A stretch of DNA of 64,000 nt from Roseburia_C sp900315735 (GTDB lineage: Bacteria > Bacillota > Clostridia > Lachnospirales > Lachnospiraceae). The first letter of the stretch is position 1. Each line of letters starts with the position of its first letter. The stretch is taken from assembly GCA_052118425.1 (NCBI GenBank), contig JBQKHF010000003.1, one strand, 5' to 3'. The position numbers were made by a program, and so were the translations under genes. The notes beneath the pieces were generated by a model. That model was not told where the DNA came from. It saw only the letters and a list, made by a program, of their open reading frames with translations, and ran no database searches. This document shows, in pieces, positions 27,644-35,594 of the stretch.

Positions 27644-28912
27644 ATGAATGGAAATAAAATCTATTTATGTATTGATTTAAAATCTTTTTATGCATCGGTG
27701 GAGTGCGTGGAACGGGGATGGGATCCGCTGACTGCCAGGCTGGTGGTCGCAGACCCGGAACGCTCAGAGAAAACCATCTGTCTTGCCGTATCACCGGCGT
27801 TAAAGCAGATGGGAGTTCCCAATCGGTGTCGTGTCTTTCAGATTCCCAAAGAAATTCCACATAAGATGGCACCACCCCGTATGCAGCTATATATTGATTA
27901 TGCAGCGGAAATCTATGGCGTATATCTAAAATATATTGCAAAAGAAGATATTCAGGTCTATTCCATTGATGAAGCATTTTTGGATGTGACGGATTATCTG
28001 CATCTCTACCAGATGACAGCAGTGGAACTGGGCAGAAAAATTATGCAGGATATCTTAGATACCACGAAGATTCCGGCTGCCTGTGGTGTAGGAACCAATC
28101 TCTATTTAGCAAAGGTTGCTTTAGATATTCTGGCAAAGCATGAGACAGACCGGATTGCCTATCTGGATGAAGCACGCTACCGGGAGAAGCTCTGGAAACA
28201 TAAACCGCTGACTGATTTCTGGCGGGTGGGGCGTGGAACGGTAGAGCGTCTATCGAATATGGGCATCTGCACAATGGAAGAGATTGCCCATGCCAGAGAG
28301 TCTTTATTATATAAGTTTTTTGGCATAGATGCAGAGCTGTTAATTGATCACGCATGGGGAAGAGAACCGGTAACGATAGCGGACATCAAGGCTTATCGTC
28401 CGAAGAATACATCCTTTTCCAGCGGTCAGGTGCTGCCGCGGGATTATGAGTATGAGGAAGGTGCACTGGTGGTAAAAGAGATGGCAGATTTATTGTGCCT
28501 TGACCTGGTAGACCAGGGCCTTGTAACATCCCATATCAGTCTGGTAATCGGTTACAGCAATCAGAAATGCTTTGAACCGGTGAAGGGAAGCACAACGCTG
28601 CGCAGTGCAACCAGCTCCAACCGCCGGCTGCTGTCTTATGTAGAGCAGCTATACCGGAGAATTGTAAGACCGGGAGCATATATCCGGCGGATTACATTGA
28701 CTTATACCGGCGTAATGACAGAAGATTATCAGCAATTTGATTTGTTTTCAGCTCCGGAAGAGACAGAGAAGGATGTGAAGGCACAGCGTGCAGCAATCTC
28801 CATCAAGCAGCGCTACGGCAGGAATGCTATTTTAAAGGGAATGAATTTGGAAGAGAGTGCAACGACAATAGAACGAAACGGTCAGATTGGAGGGCATAAG
28901 AGTGGCGTATAG
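27644..28912 (+). CDS. Y-family DNA polymerase (UmuC/DinB type), SOS-regulated
   Basis: The 422-residue protein starts at ATG 27644 with GAAAGG upstream. It carries the Y-family palm motif CIDLKSFYASVE (metal ligand Asp11), the catalytic YSIDEAFLDVT (Asp109-Glu110), thumb helix-hairpin-helix region TVERLSNMGICTMEEI and a little-finger domain. It is a translesion polymerase with a LexA box in its promoter, and therefore part of the DNA-damage response. The following small gene overlaps its 3' end, an arrangement seen for UvrX/YolD-type pairs. Confidence 0.93.
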   Translation: MNGNKIYLCIDLKSFYASVECVERGWDPLTARLVVADPERSEKTICLAVSPALKQMGVPNRCRVFQIPKEIPHKMAPPRMQLYIDYAAEIYGVYLKYIAKEDIQVYSIDEAFLDVTDYLHLYQMTAVELGRKIMQDILDTTKIPAACGVGTNLYLAKVALDILAKHETDRIAYLDEARYREKLWKHKPLTDFWRVGRGTVERLSNMGICTMEEIAHARESLLYKFFGIDAELLIDHAWGREPVTIADIKAYRPKNTSFSSGQVLPRDYEYEEGALVVKEMADLLCLDLVDQGLVTSHISLVIGYSNQKCFEPVKGSTTLRSATSSNRRLLSYVEQLYRRIVRPGAYIRRITLTYTGVMTEDYQQFDLFSAPEETEKDVKAQRAAISIKQRYGRNAILKGMNLEESATTIERNGQIGGHKSGV

Positions 28913-29087
28913 AAGAGACACCATGGGAGCCGGACGGCAGGAAACAGCATCCGGCTGGAATGAGAGAGAGAATCTGAGAAGAGAGAAAATGGACATCGAA
29001 GACCGTGCCAAGCAGTTTATGCCCTTCGATGCCCTGAAGGGCTTTAAGGAAGCACTGCGGAAGAAGGAAAAAGAGAAAGGGTATTGA
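28902..29087 (+). CDS. YolD-like small protein
   Basis: The GTG start at 28902 overlaps the polymerase gene and has GGAGG 8 bases upstream. The 61-residue basic protein contains a conserved core DRAKQFMPFDALKGFKEAL followed by a Lys/Glu helix, resembling short YolD-like proteins encoded beside SOS Y-family polymerases. Its likely role is as polymerase partner, replacing UmuD; this is inferred from context. Confidence 0.65.
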   Translation: MAYRRDTMGAGRQETASGWNERENLRREKMDIEDRAKQFMPFDALKGFKEALRKKEKEKGY

Positions 29088-29201
29088 TTTTTTTGACAAA
29101 ATGATATAAATATATATCTGTAGCATTGTATAGATACAGGGAGTAGATTCCACAAAACAGCTAGGAAGCTGAATCGGAATGCTGAGGGAGGAAAAGAAAG
29201 A

Positions 29202-29993
29202 ATGATTCGAATCATGCTTGTAGAAAGTGATAAACTTTTGTGCAAGGAATATGCATTAGAAATAGCCCGGGATGAAGAATTTGCATTGGTAGCGGTAACG
29301 GGGCGGCAGAGTGATGCAATCAATATTCTGACAGAACAGGAAGTAGATGCAGTAATTGTAAATTTGGAGTTAGAAGAAGGTGACGGAATCCATCTCATTA
29401 TAGAGATGAAACGGAAGTTAAAGAAACATCCGGAAATTATCGTAACAACAAATTATGGCTCGGAGCATTTTCTGCATAGCATCAATAAGTTAGATATAGA
29501 TTTGGTTTATAAGAAAAATAACGAATTATTTTCAACAAAGAAAATTATTGAAATAATTAAGCTGACCGCACCAACGACTGCAGATGGAGAAAGCGAATAT
29601 CATAATGGAAGAAAGGTAATCTATACGGAACAGGAAGAAACCGAAATTCAGTATGTACTTGCATGGGGTGAACTGATAAAAAGCGGTTTTGAACCGGATC
29701 GAAAAGGAACCAAATATCTTGCAAGAGCAATTGGTATTCTGTTGGCTGTTCCCAATGGTACGTCAATCCAGATAACGAATGATGTTTATCCGCAGGTTGC
29801 ACAAGTATATCAGACATCAGTAAGTGGTGTGGAAAAATCAATTCGAAATGTAATAGAACGGGTATGGTCAAAGCCAGATAAGGAGACATCATACCTCAAG
29901 AATCCAGAATGGAGAGGCTCAATACAGAACAAACCATCGAATACAGAGTATATTCAGTGTGTGGTCAGACGATTGCGGAATGTTTTACATTAA
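29202..29993 (+). CDS. Spo0A-like DNA-binding protein with degenerate receiver
   Basis: The 263-residue protein has an N-terminal response-regulator receiver fold (residues 1-120) and a C-terminal Spo0A effector domain (about 145-263) with GFEPDRKGTKYLARAIGILL and the recognition-helix region TSVSGVEKSIRNVIERVW. The acidic pocket is altered (Glu8, Ser9, Asp10) and the phospho-acceptor position, normally Asp in a LD..MP motif, is Asn54 in VIVNLELEEGDGI. It should therefore not be phosphorylated in the usual way. GAGGGAGG precedes the ATG. It is monocistronic, ends at a terminator and lies directly before the AAGTCGAAT array and the T7SS island. It is a paralogue rather than the master Spo0A. 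Confidence 0.85.
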   Translation: MIRIMLVESDKLLCKEYALEIARDEEFALVAVTGRQSDAINILTEQEVDAVIVNLELEEGDGIHLIIEMKRKLKKHPEIIVTTNYGSEHFLHSINKLDIDLVYKKNNELFSTKKIIEIIKLTAPTTADGESEYHNGRKVIYTEQEETEIQYVLAWGELIKSGFEPDRKGTKYLARAIGILLAVPNGTSIQITNDVYPQVAQVYQTSVSGVEKSIRNVIERVWSKPDKETSYLKNPEWRGSIQNKPSNTEYIQCVVRRLRNVLH

Positions 29994-30010
29994 ATAAATA
30001 CTTACAAAAT

Positions 30011-30055
30011 AGAAGAAATTTGAATTTCTAAGGAGATTCAGATTTCTTTTTTTTT
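30011..30055 (+). terminator. Intrinsic terminator of the Spo0A-like gene
   Basis: AGAAATTTGAATTTC pairs with GGAGATTCAGATTTCT, followed by a run of about 12 T. Confidence 0.85.
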
Positions 30056-30091
30056 ACGCGAGAAACTCACGAAGTGTGCTTTTCGTAGTTG
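30056..30091 (+). repeat. Dispersed GAGAAAC hairpin repeat, second copy
   Basis: ACGCGAGAAACTCACGAAGT followed by GTGCTTTTCGTAGTTG matches 18751-18786 with a few substitutions. As there, it directly follows a terminator T run. Confidence 0.7.
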
Positions 30092-30184
30092 CCCTGCATT
30101 GTAAGAAATTGTGGTTATAGTTATTGGTAAAAATGCACAACCAATTCGTACTTCATACATGAGCGTAACCGGTTTTTATATATA

Positions 30185-30384
30185 ATTCGACTTAAGAAAT
30201 TTTTTGCTCGACCTTGAATCTGCTGGAAAGCGGTAAAGGAAATTTTGAAAAAAACAGCATAAAACAAGGAATTTGGAAGAAAAAATATAATAAAAATAAG
30301 GGTGGCACAAAAGTCGAATATAGGGTGCTGAAAAGTCGAATTTCAGACAAAAATAAGTCGAATATTTTTCCTTGAAAGTCGAAT
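30185..30384 (+). promoter_or_regulatory. Array of AAGTCGAAT boxes upstream of the first LXG toxin
   Basis: AAGTCGAAT occurs at 30311, 30333, 30355 and 30376 on the plus strand (spacing 22, 22, 21 bp) and once inverted at 30185-30193; a GGTCGAG variant lies inverted near 30207-30213. Spacing of two helical turns places all forward boxes on one DNA face. The core GTCGAA equals that of the 0A box (TGTCGAA), and a Spo0A-like gene ends 190 bp upstream. The last box is 63 bp before the LXG start. The rest of 30092-30446 shows no gene. Confidence 0.7.
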
Positions 30385-30446
30385 GGAAAAGGGGAAAAAT
30401 AGATAACAGACAGGATAAAAACAGAATAATAAAAGTGGAGAAAGTT

Positions 30447-32138
30447 ATGGGATTTCAGGTAAAGTATGAAGAAATTACCAGCATTCGGGAACTGATTCTG
30501 GCACAGCTTGACCGGTGGATAGAACAGATAGATGCGGTAAGAAGCAGTATTGTAGAAATTGCTGCCATGCCGGAGATGCACGGAGAGGCAGCAGAGCATG
30601 TAAGAAGCTATATGTGGGATTATCATATGAATCTTGCAAATATGATAAAAGATACGATAGAAACCTACCGGAGCAGCTTTATACTCTACACAGACTGGTA
30701 TTATAATATTGATTCTGACCAGATGGCAGAGATGTCTCAGGATTCCATGGAGGGACTGGAGGAGAACATTCAGGGAGCAAGATCAGACTTTGATGCGGTA
30801 GCAGAGGAAGTAGCGGATATTGAGAGAGAACTGTCTGCTTATCTTGATGTGGGCAGATTTTCTACAACCTGTATGGAAAGCTGTTTTGACAATGCGCTTG
30901 CCGGAGTGCAGAATGTCCGCACACAGATAGGGGAATATGAAGAGGCACACAGCCATGCAGATATGTATCCCATCGATATGATGGTAGGCTATCTTCGCAG
31001 TATTATTGGTGGACAGTTAGGTGGCAGTAGTGCTACAATTAGTGCATATGATGCATCGGTTGTGAATGCAACAGAGTCCTTCCAACTGGCACAGATGATG
31101 GATGGAATGTTAAGTACATATCTCGAACAGGTGAAGGACAGGGTAAACTCCTGTGAGGAGTTCTATGAACTGCAGCAACAGCAGTGGCAGGAATCTATCA
31201 GGCTGAGAACAGAAGAAGGCATTGTGAAGACGATTGCCGGAGTCGGAACCATGATTCTGGGAGGAATGCTTGTCGTAGCAACCTGTGGTATGGCACTTCC
31301 ACTGGTGACAACCGTTGGAGTTGTAGCAATTGGATTAGGCACAGCTTCATATGGATGTGCAAATGCAGTAGAAGGAAGTCAGGATATATATGCGGGAGTG
31401 ACAGGAGACCCAAGGCTGGTATCGGTTAATCCAATCCGTGATACAGTATTTGCCAGTAATCCGGACCTCTATTATTTAATAGGAAATGTTTTGACAATCG
31501 CTGCTTCTCTGATACTGACAGGAGGAATGGCGGCTAATGTAGCAGTAAGTGCAGGAACATCCATAGGAAGGGCCGTAGTAACAGAGTATGCAAAGCAGGG
31601 ACTGACGGTGGCAGCCAGCAGCTATGTGGACAAGAGAATGACAGAAGCAACCAACAGTCCACTGGCAGGTTTTGTAGTTGGTTCACTAACCGGAATGGCA
31701 ACATATGGAACGCTCAGTGGGGCAGAGCTGGAAGTAGTAAATAACGTAAAAAGACCGCAGCAGTTGGGAAATGTAGGAGAGAGTGGTATAGATTCAAGAT
31801 ATTATAATCCAGATGGAAGTCCTATATGGCCACCGAATAGAGGTTTTGATGGCAATCCTACAAAGATTACGCTAGAGTCAGGTACTTTGATTGACAGATA
31901 TGGATATGATGGAGGAACTTTTGTTTCGCCAAAAGGAATACCTTATACGGAAAGATCTTTACCATTAGGAACTGATAAAAAACCATATACTGTGTTTGAA
32001 GTTGTTAAGCCAATTGAGGTGCAAGCTGGGAAAATAGCTCCATGGTTTGGTGAGAAAGGTGGCGGAATTCAGTATGAATTTAGTCAGAAAATATCAGAAT
32101 TATTAGAACAAGGAATATTACGAAAGGTACAATATTAA
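30447..32138 (+). CDS. LXG-domain type VII effector with C-terminal TNT NAD glycohydrolase domain
   Basis: ATG 30447 (MGFQVKYEEITSIRE) follows GGAGAAAG and is conserved in three paralogues in the window. The 563-residue protein has an N-terminal LXG helical domain (about 1-240), two hydrophobic segments (near 270-310 and 345-385), a linker ending QQLGNVGESG, and a toxin domain from about residue 448. That domain shows TNT hallmarks: WPPNRGF, IDRYGYDGG, FVSPKG and IAPWFGEKGGGIQYEF. TNT enzymes hydrolyse NAD+; the Gln of GGGIQ is a known active-site position in the family. Unlike the later copies it lacks helper genes directly upstream. The immunity gene follows after 1 base. Confidence 0.88.
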   Translation: MGFQVKYEEITSIRELILAQLDRWIEQIDAVRSSIVEIAAMPEMHGEAAEHVRSYMWDYHMNLANMIKDTIETYRSSFILYTDWYYNIDSDQMAEMSQDSMEGLEENIQGARSDFDAVAEEVADIERELSAYLDVGRFSTTCMESCFDNALAGVQNVRTQIGEYEEAHSHADMYPIDMMVGYLRSIIGGQLGGSSATISAYDASVVNATESFQLAQMMDGMLSTYLEQVKDRVNSCEEFYELQQQQWQESIRLRTEEGIVKTIAGVGTMILGGMLVVATCGMALPLVTTVGVVAIGLGTASYGCANAVEGSQDIYAGVTGDPRLVSVNPIRDTVFASNPDLYYLIGNVLTIAASLILTGGMAANVAVSAGTSIGRAVVTEYAKQGLTVAASSYVDKRMTEATNSPLAGFVVGSLTGMATYGTLSGAELEVVNNVKRPQQLGNVGESGIDSRYYNPDGSPIWPPNRGFDGNPTKITLESGTLIDRYGYDGGTFVSPKGIPYTERSLPLGTDKKPYTVFEVVKPIEVQAGKIAPWFGEKGGGIQYEFSQKISELLEQGILRKVQY

Positions 32139-32139
32139 T

Positions 32140-32373
32140 ATGAATAAGCAGCGATTAGAAGAAATATTATCATCGAATAAAGTCCCTAAAGATTTATATT
32201 CCCTTAAGGGAGGCTTGCCTAATGAAGCATATTGTTTAGAAGAGGAAAACGATAACTGGCATGTATATTATAGTGAAAGAGGGATAAAGACTAGTATAGG
32301 ATACTTTGAAAGTGAACAGGAAGCGTGTGATTGTTTATTAAAAGAAATTAAAAAAATAGTAAACATAATTTAA
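32140..32373 (+). CDS. Probable immunity protein for the TNT toxin
   Basis: The 77-residue acidic protein starts one base after the toxin stop, the usual immunity position. It has a mixed alpha/beta look with NEAYCLEEENDNWHVYYSER followed by a strand and a C-terminal helix. No named immunity family is certain. TNT toxins need a dedicated antitoxin to protect the NAD+ pool, so the assignment is by position. AT content is clearly higher than in the machinery genes. Confidence 0.7.
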   Translation: MNKQRLEEILSSNKVPKDLYSLKGGLPNEAYCLEEENDNWHVYYSERGIKTSIGYFESEQEACDCLLKEIKKIVNII

Positions 32374-32435
32374 ATGATGTCCCCATTTAAGGACACCTGA
32401 AATCAAAATTGAATATTGCTTATTTAAAGATGCAG

Positions 32436-32483
32436 AACGCATTGTTTTCATAGCACTTAGAGCTGCGTAGACAATGCGTTTTC
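32436..32483 (+). terminator. Cassette-end hairpin (AACGCATTG family), copy 1
   Basis: AACGCATTGTTTTCATAGCA pairs with GCTGCGTAGACAATGCGTT, followed by TTCTTC. The same hairpin family occurs at 37744, 39549 and 62944, each time after an immunity gene or toxin remnant. Confidence 0.7.
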
Positions 32484-33438
32484 TTCATCCAATAATAACT
32501 TCATAAGACGGTATTTCAGATACAAAAATTGGTCTAAAAAGCGGTAATCCATTTACAGATTTACTTCATTATACTGGTAATTTTAAGAGATACTTTTCTG
32601 TATATTCAAATTGTTGTACTCAGTCCAAAGTGTCGGACAAAGTTTTCAGACTATGCTGGAAAGCCATACAGTATCGGCATTTTTGCTAATGGAGAAGTAT
32701 AGCTGTTTCACAGAACTGATGTTTTGATAAGTGCTTGAAAACCTTATATAATTTGATTTTACTTAAGAAGCATCGAACCCTATGTTATTTTTCGATACGA
32801 GGTTTTATAATATAATTCTCCATATTGTGGAGGTATAAGAAGGATATCCGTTTGCTTATTTTTATAGCATTGAACTGCCAGAATGTATATTGAAACCTTA
32901 GGAAGGAAAGTGTTTTTCAAGATTTAATGGCAATTAAGTTTTACTTCAAGATGGATCATGACATTCACAGACAGATAACTGACAATTCGCTGGGGTCTCA
33001 TGAATACAGACAATTAAGATAATGACTGATAATCCCCAGCAATCTTAAACTATCATCCTTTGATATCACCGAAATTCTCCAATCTTAATCCTTACTTTCT
33101 AACATCACATCTCTGTTTTGATTCATTCTGATTTTTCGAATATCAAATCAACTAATATCTTCAACAACCTGCTCATCCACCGATATTGTATAGTTCCATA
33201 AATCAGCAGATTTTTTCTCTTGTCACGGTATTTTAATTTTTGTATATGACCGATTTTCTGCGTATCTTCTGAAGTAAGAAGTGTGGTATCAAGAAACAAG
33301 ATGATAAAAGTGTATAAATCTAAACAAATATTTTAAACTCTTTCTGTCGACTTTAAGGAACTTTGGAAACCATAGATTGTTTTCAGAATGACGCATATAG
33401 GCATAAGTTAACTGACAATGAAAAGGAGGTTGGTTTTT
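32484..33438 (+). repeat. Long spacer without intact gene, homologous to 37794-38516
   Basis: No convincing gene is present. Blocks shared with the spacer at 37794-38300 occur in the same order: a GGTCAAAAAAGCGGTAAT-like block, TGTCGGACAAAGTTTTC (near 32632 and 37928), GGAAAGCC-TACAGTATC, CAGAACTGATGTTTTGAT, and CATAAACACAGACAATTA-like sequence. It looks like a decayed common segment, possibly once coding, kept as homology between cassettes. Confidence 0.5.
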
Positions 33439-33900
33439 ATGATATATGGTTTTATTTCATCACTTGATGATGAGACAACAAAGGTGTTCTTCAGAAGTAA
33501 GAAGATTCGTGTGAATAACATTTATAATGCTGGAAGTCTTGGTGCACTTACATCGGTTCTGCAGAGTGGAGATGTAGTTTATACAGTTAGCTGTAATCGA
33601 TTTGCATCGGTTCGGCAGGTGTATACCTTTGCAAGGTTCTGTCATGATAGGGGTATCGTTCTTCATTTTGTAGCGGAGCCTTATCTTGATATTGGCAATG
33701 GTAAGCAGTGGAGACCAGCAGTTGCTAAAGTCATTGCCAGTATTGTAGAGAGTGAGCAGAAAGCAAAGGGAATGATGGCACAAGGTTTTAAGATGACCGA
33801 TTCCCAGTGGGAGTATGCTTATCGGTGCTTCGAGCTGATGAACCTTGATATTCTGGCACATCTGTTTTCTGCTGATGGTGTGTTAAAACGTGGTAGCTGA
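33439..33900 (+). CDS. Resolvase-like (serine-recombinase fold) protein
   Basis: ATG 33439 has AAGGAGG at ideal distance; an ATG at 33418 overlaps that site and is rejected. The 153-residue product resembles the catalytic domain of serine recombinases: YGFISSLDDE at the N terminus, SGDVVYTVSCNRFASVRQ (compare GD...LDRLAR), and an IASIVESEQ segment like the conserved E helix. The canonical arginines are only partly kept, and no classical recombinase C-terminal domain is present. With the tyrosine recombinase 355 bp downstream it forms part of a mobile remnant. Catalytic competence is doubtful. Confidence 0.55.
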   Translation: MIYGFISSLDDETTKVFFRSKKIRVNNIYNAGSLGALTSVLQSGDVVYTVSCNRFASVRQVYTFARFCHDRGIVLHFVAEPYLDIGNGKQWRPAVAKVIASIVESEQKAKGMMAQGFKMTDSQWEYAYRCFELMNLDILAHLFSADGVLKRGS

Positions 33901-33962
33901 TAAGTACTGGTAAGTTTAGCGGTGCGAGAAGGCTTTGGGGTAAAAATGCTACCGTCACTATT

Positions 33963-34115
33963 ATGGTGGTGTGTATGCCTGCCCCTCACGCCTGCACACA
34001 ATGCCCTACGTTCCGTTTTACTGGGTTTGGTGGTAACTACTGCCACTATTGTCTTTGTCGGCAAATTTGGTCGAATTACGGCTTCGTAGCAAAGTGCTTA
34101 TTCGTACTGGTTTAG
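33963..34115 (+). CDS. Possible 50-residue Cys-rich peptide
   Basis: A short frame encodes two CysXXCys pairs (CTQC and CHYC), with a Gly-Phe-Gly-Gly stretch between them, like a small zinc ribbon. The frame is open upstream to about 33900 but no good ribosome binding site is seen before ATG 33963. It lies between the two recombinase genes. It may be a real accessory peptide or chance; an overlapping 63-codon frame at 34049 is less convincing. Confidence 0.3.
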   Translation: MVVCMPAPHACTQCPTFRFTGFGGNYCHYCLCRQIWSNYGFVAKCLFVLV

Positions 34116-34254
34116 GAACTATGGCTATACTGGTGGGTTCTGTGGTATCGTTAGCGAATTTTAGGAACTATCTGGGTGTAGTTATTGGAACTTGGCATAT
34201 TTTGGCTGACCTTTACTGGTTGGTCTGTGATGATATTTGATTGGAGTTGGTGTG

Positions 34255-34830
34255 ATGAATAAGAGAACAAGAGCAATTGACGAAGATACCTACAAGCTGA
34301 TTATAGCCAACATGAAGAATGGTTTTGTGCATGAAGGTGTGCAGTATAAGCCCAATGAGCGGATTGCCACAGTACTTGTACTGGAATACAATCTGGGCTT
34401 ACGTGTTGGGGATATCCTGCAACTTAAGGTAGACAGTTTTGTGAAGGATGGCAGTCGGTATCGTCTTGATATATATGAGCAGAAGACTGGCAAGTACAGA
34501 AATTTCACAGTACCGAATGAAGTGTATCAGTTTGTGCGTGATTATGCTTATGCTCACAACATTTCTTCCAAGACGAAGCTGTTCCCTATAACCGAACGTG
34601 CAGTATTGAAGCATCTGAAGGCAGTATGCTCTTATCTTGGTCTAAACGGGGTAGGTTCGCATAGCTTTCGTAAAGGTTTCGCAACGAATGTCTATGTGAA
34701 TAATAGTTATAATATCGAACTGGTCAGAACCCTACTCCAGCATTCCAGTGTGAATGTGACCCAGAGATATATTGGTATCGGCTCTAAGGAACTGGAAGAA
34801 GCCATCCAGAAGAATGTCTGTCTTGGGTAG
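34255..34830 (+). CDS. Tyrosine recombinase (minimal catalytic-domain integrase)
   Basis: ATG 34255 follows GGAG at 8 bases. The 191-residue protein is essentially a bare catalytic domain, with Arg50 (GLRVGD), a probable Lys near 77-80, His136-X-X-Arg139 (HSFRKGF), His163 (LLQHSS) and the nucleophile Tyr172 (QRYIG). All active-site residues are present, but the N-terminal core-binding domain of phage integrases is missing. Short recombinases of this sort occur in DNA-inversion and element-resolution systems. It lies between the first LXG cassette and an IS110 transposase and could catalyse cassette rearrangement. Confidence 0.8.
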   Translation: MNKRTRAIDEDTYKLIIANMKNGFVHEGVQYKPNERIATVLVLEYNLGLRVGDILQLKVDSFVKDGSRYRLDIYEQKTGKYRNFTVPNEVYQFVRDYAYAHNISSKTKLFPITERAVLKHLKAVCSYLGLNGVGSHSFRKGFATNVYVNNSYNIELVRTLLQHSSVNVTQRYIGIGSKELEEAIQKNVCLG

Positions 34831-35397
34831 AATGGCTGAAAAAGAGAATATATTATTTTATCACTGCATCCTATATGGCACTTTGTCAGTAGGGTGCAGT
34901 TTTCCTTTATTATGTCAGCAGGAAATGTGTGTGTTGATAAGATGGATTATTTGTTTCGTGAATGTGCGGTAGCGGAAGTAACAGCAGTAACTATATGAGT
35001 TGGTGGCACAAATCTATTAGCTGGAAATATGGTGTGTATAAAATGCCTTTGAAATAGCTCAACTGGTAAATCTACATCGCTGAAAGTATAAGGAATTTGG
35101 GGTATGGTTAAACTGTCTTTTTCTTTTAGAGAAAGCAGAATTAACTTGAATACGATGGTATTCAGAGTTAACATCACGACACTTACAGAAGCAATTCGTA
35201 AGTCTTTTGTAAGTCCTGCATTTCTTGCAGGAAGTATCCATCTCCATGAAAGTCAGCGGTATTCCGTTTGGAATATTTTGCGTCTGACCAGAAGTGGATA
35301 GGCTGTACCACTCTTGCACACTTGGTTGCTGAAAAGATGCGTAATTCCGAGACAGATGCTTAAAAGTTGAGATTGCCACTATTTTGCTATTCGAGTG

Positions 35398-35495
35398 AGA
35401 CATGCAGGAGTGGATAATAAAATATTCATTGGGAGCTTGCTCACTAAGTAATATTTTATTATCTGCTCCTATAGGGTGAACGCCCTGCATGAATA
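35398..35495 (+). ncRNA. Candidate IS110 bridge RNA
   Basis: About 100-195 bases before the transposase start lies a strongly structured segment. AGGAG-TG-GATAATAAAATATT (35406-35426) pairs with AATATTTTATTATC-TG-CTCCT (35450-35470); the loop contains GAGCTTGCTC. A second hairpin AGGG..CCCT follows, and an outer CATGCAGG (35401-35408) can pair with CCTGCATG (35484-35491). IS110 elements encode their target-programming bridge RNA in this non-coding end. The RNA identity is inferred from position and structure. Confidence 0.5.
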
Positions 35496-35594
35496 TTTTG
35501 TCTTAAAACATTTCATTTCTATAAATATCTGGCTGACAAAATATGAATGCCATGTCTTACGCAAAGAATACTTGAGAGATAGGAGTTGATTTTT

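Noticed and set aside
30311..30384. CRISPR-like reading of the evenly spaced repeats
   Set aside because: The repeats are 9 bp with 12-13 bp gaps, too short for CRISPR, and no cas gene is present; a regulator-binding array fits better.
34049..34240. 63-codon open frame between the recombinases
   Set aside because: It overlaps the Cys-rich frame, lacks a ribosome binding site and has no recognisable motif; I kept only the Cys-rich frame, at low confidence.
33439..34830. Prophage or integrative conjugative element
   Set aside because: No structural phage, relaxase or conjugation genes are present; only two reduced recombinases.
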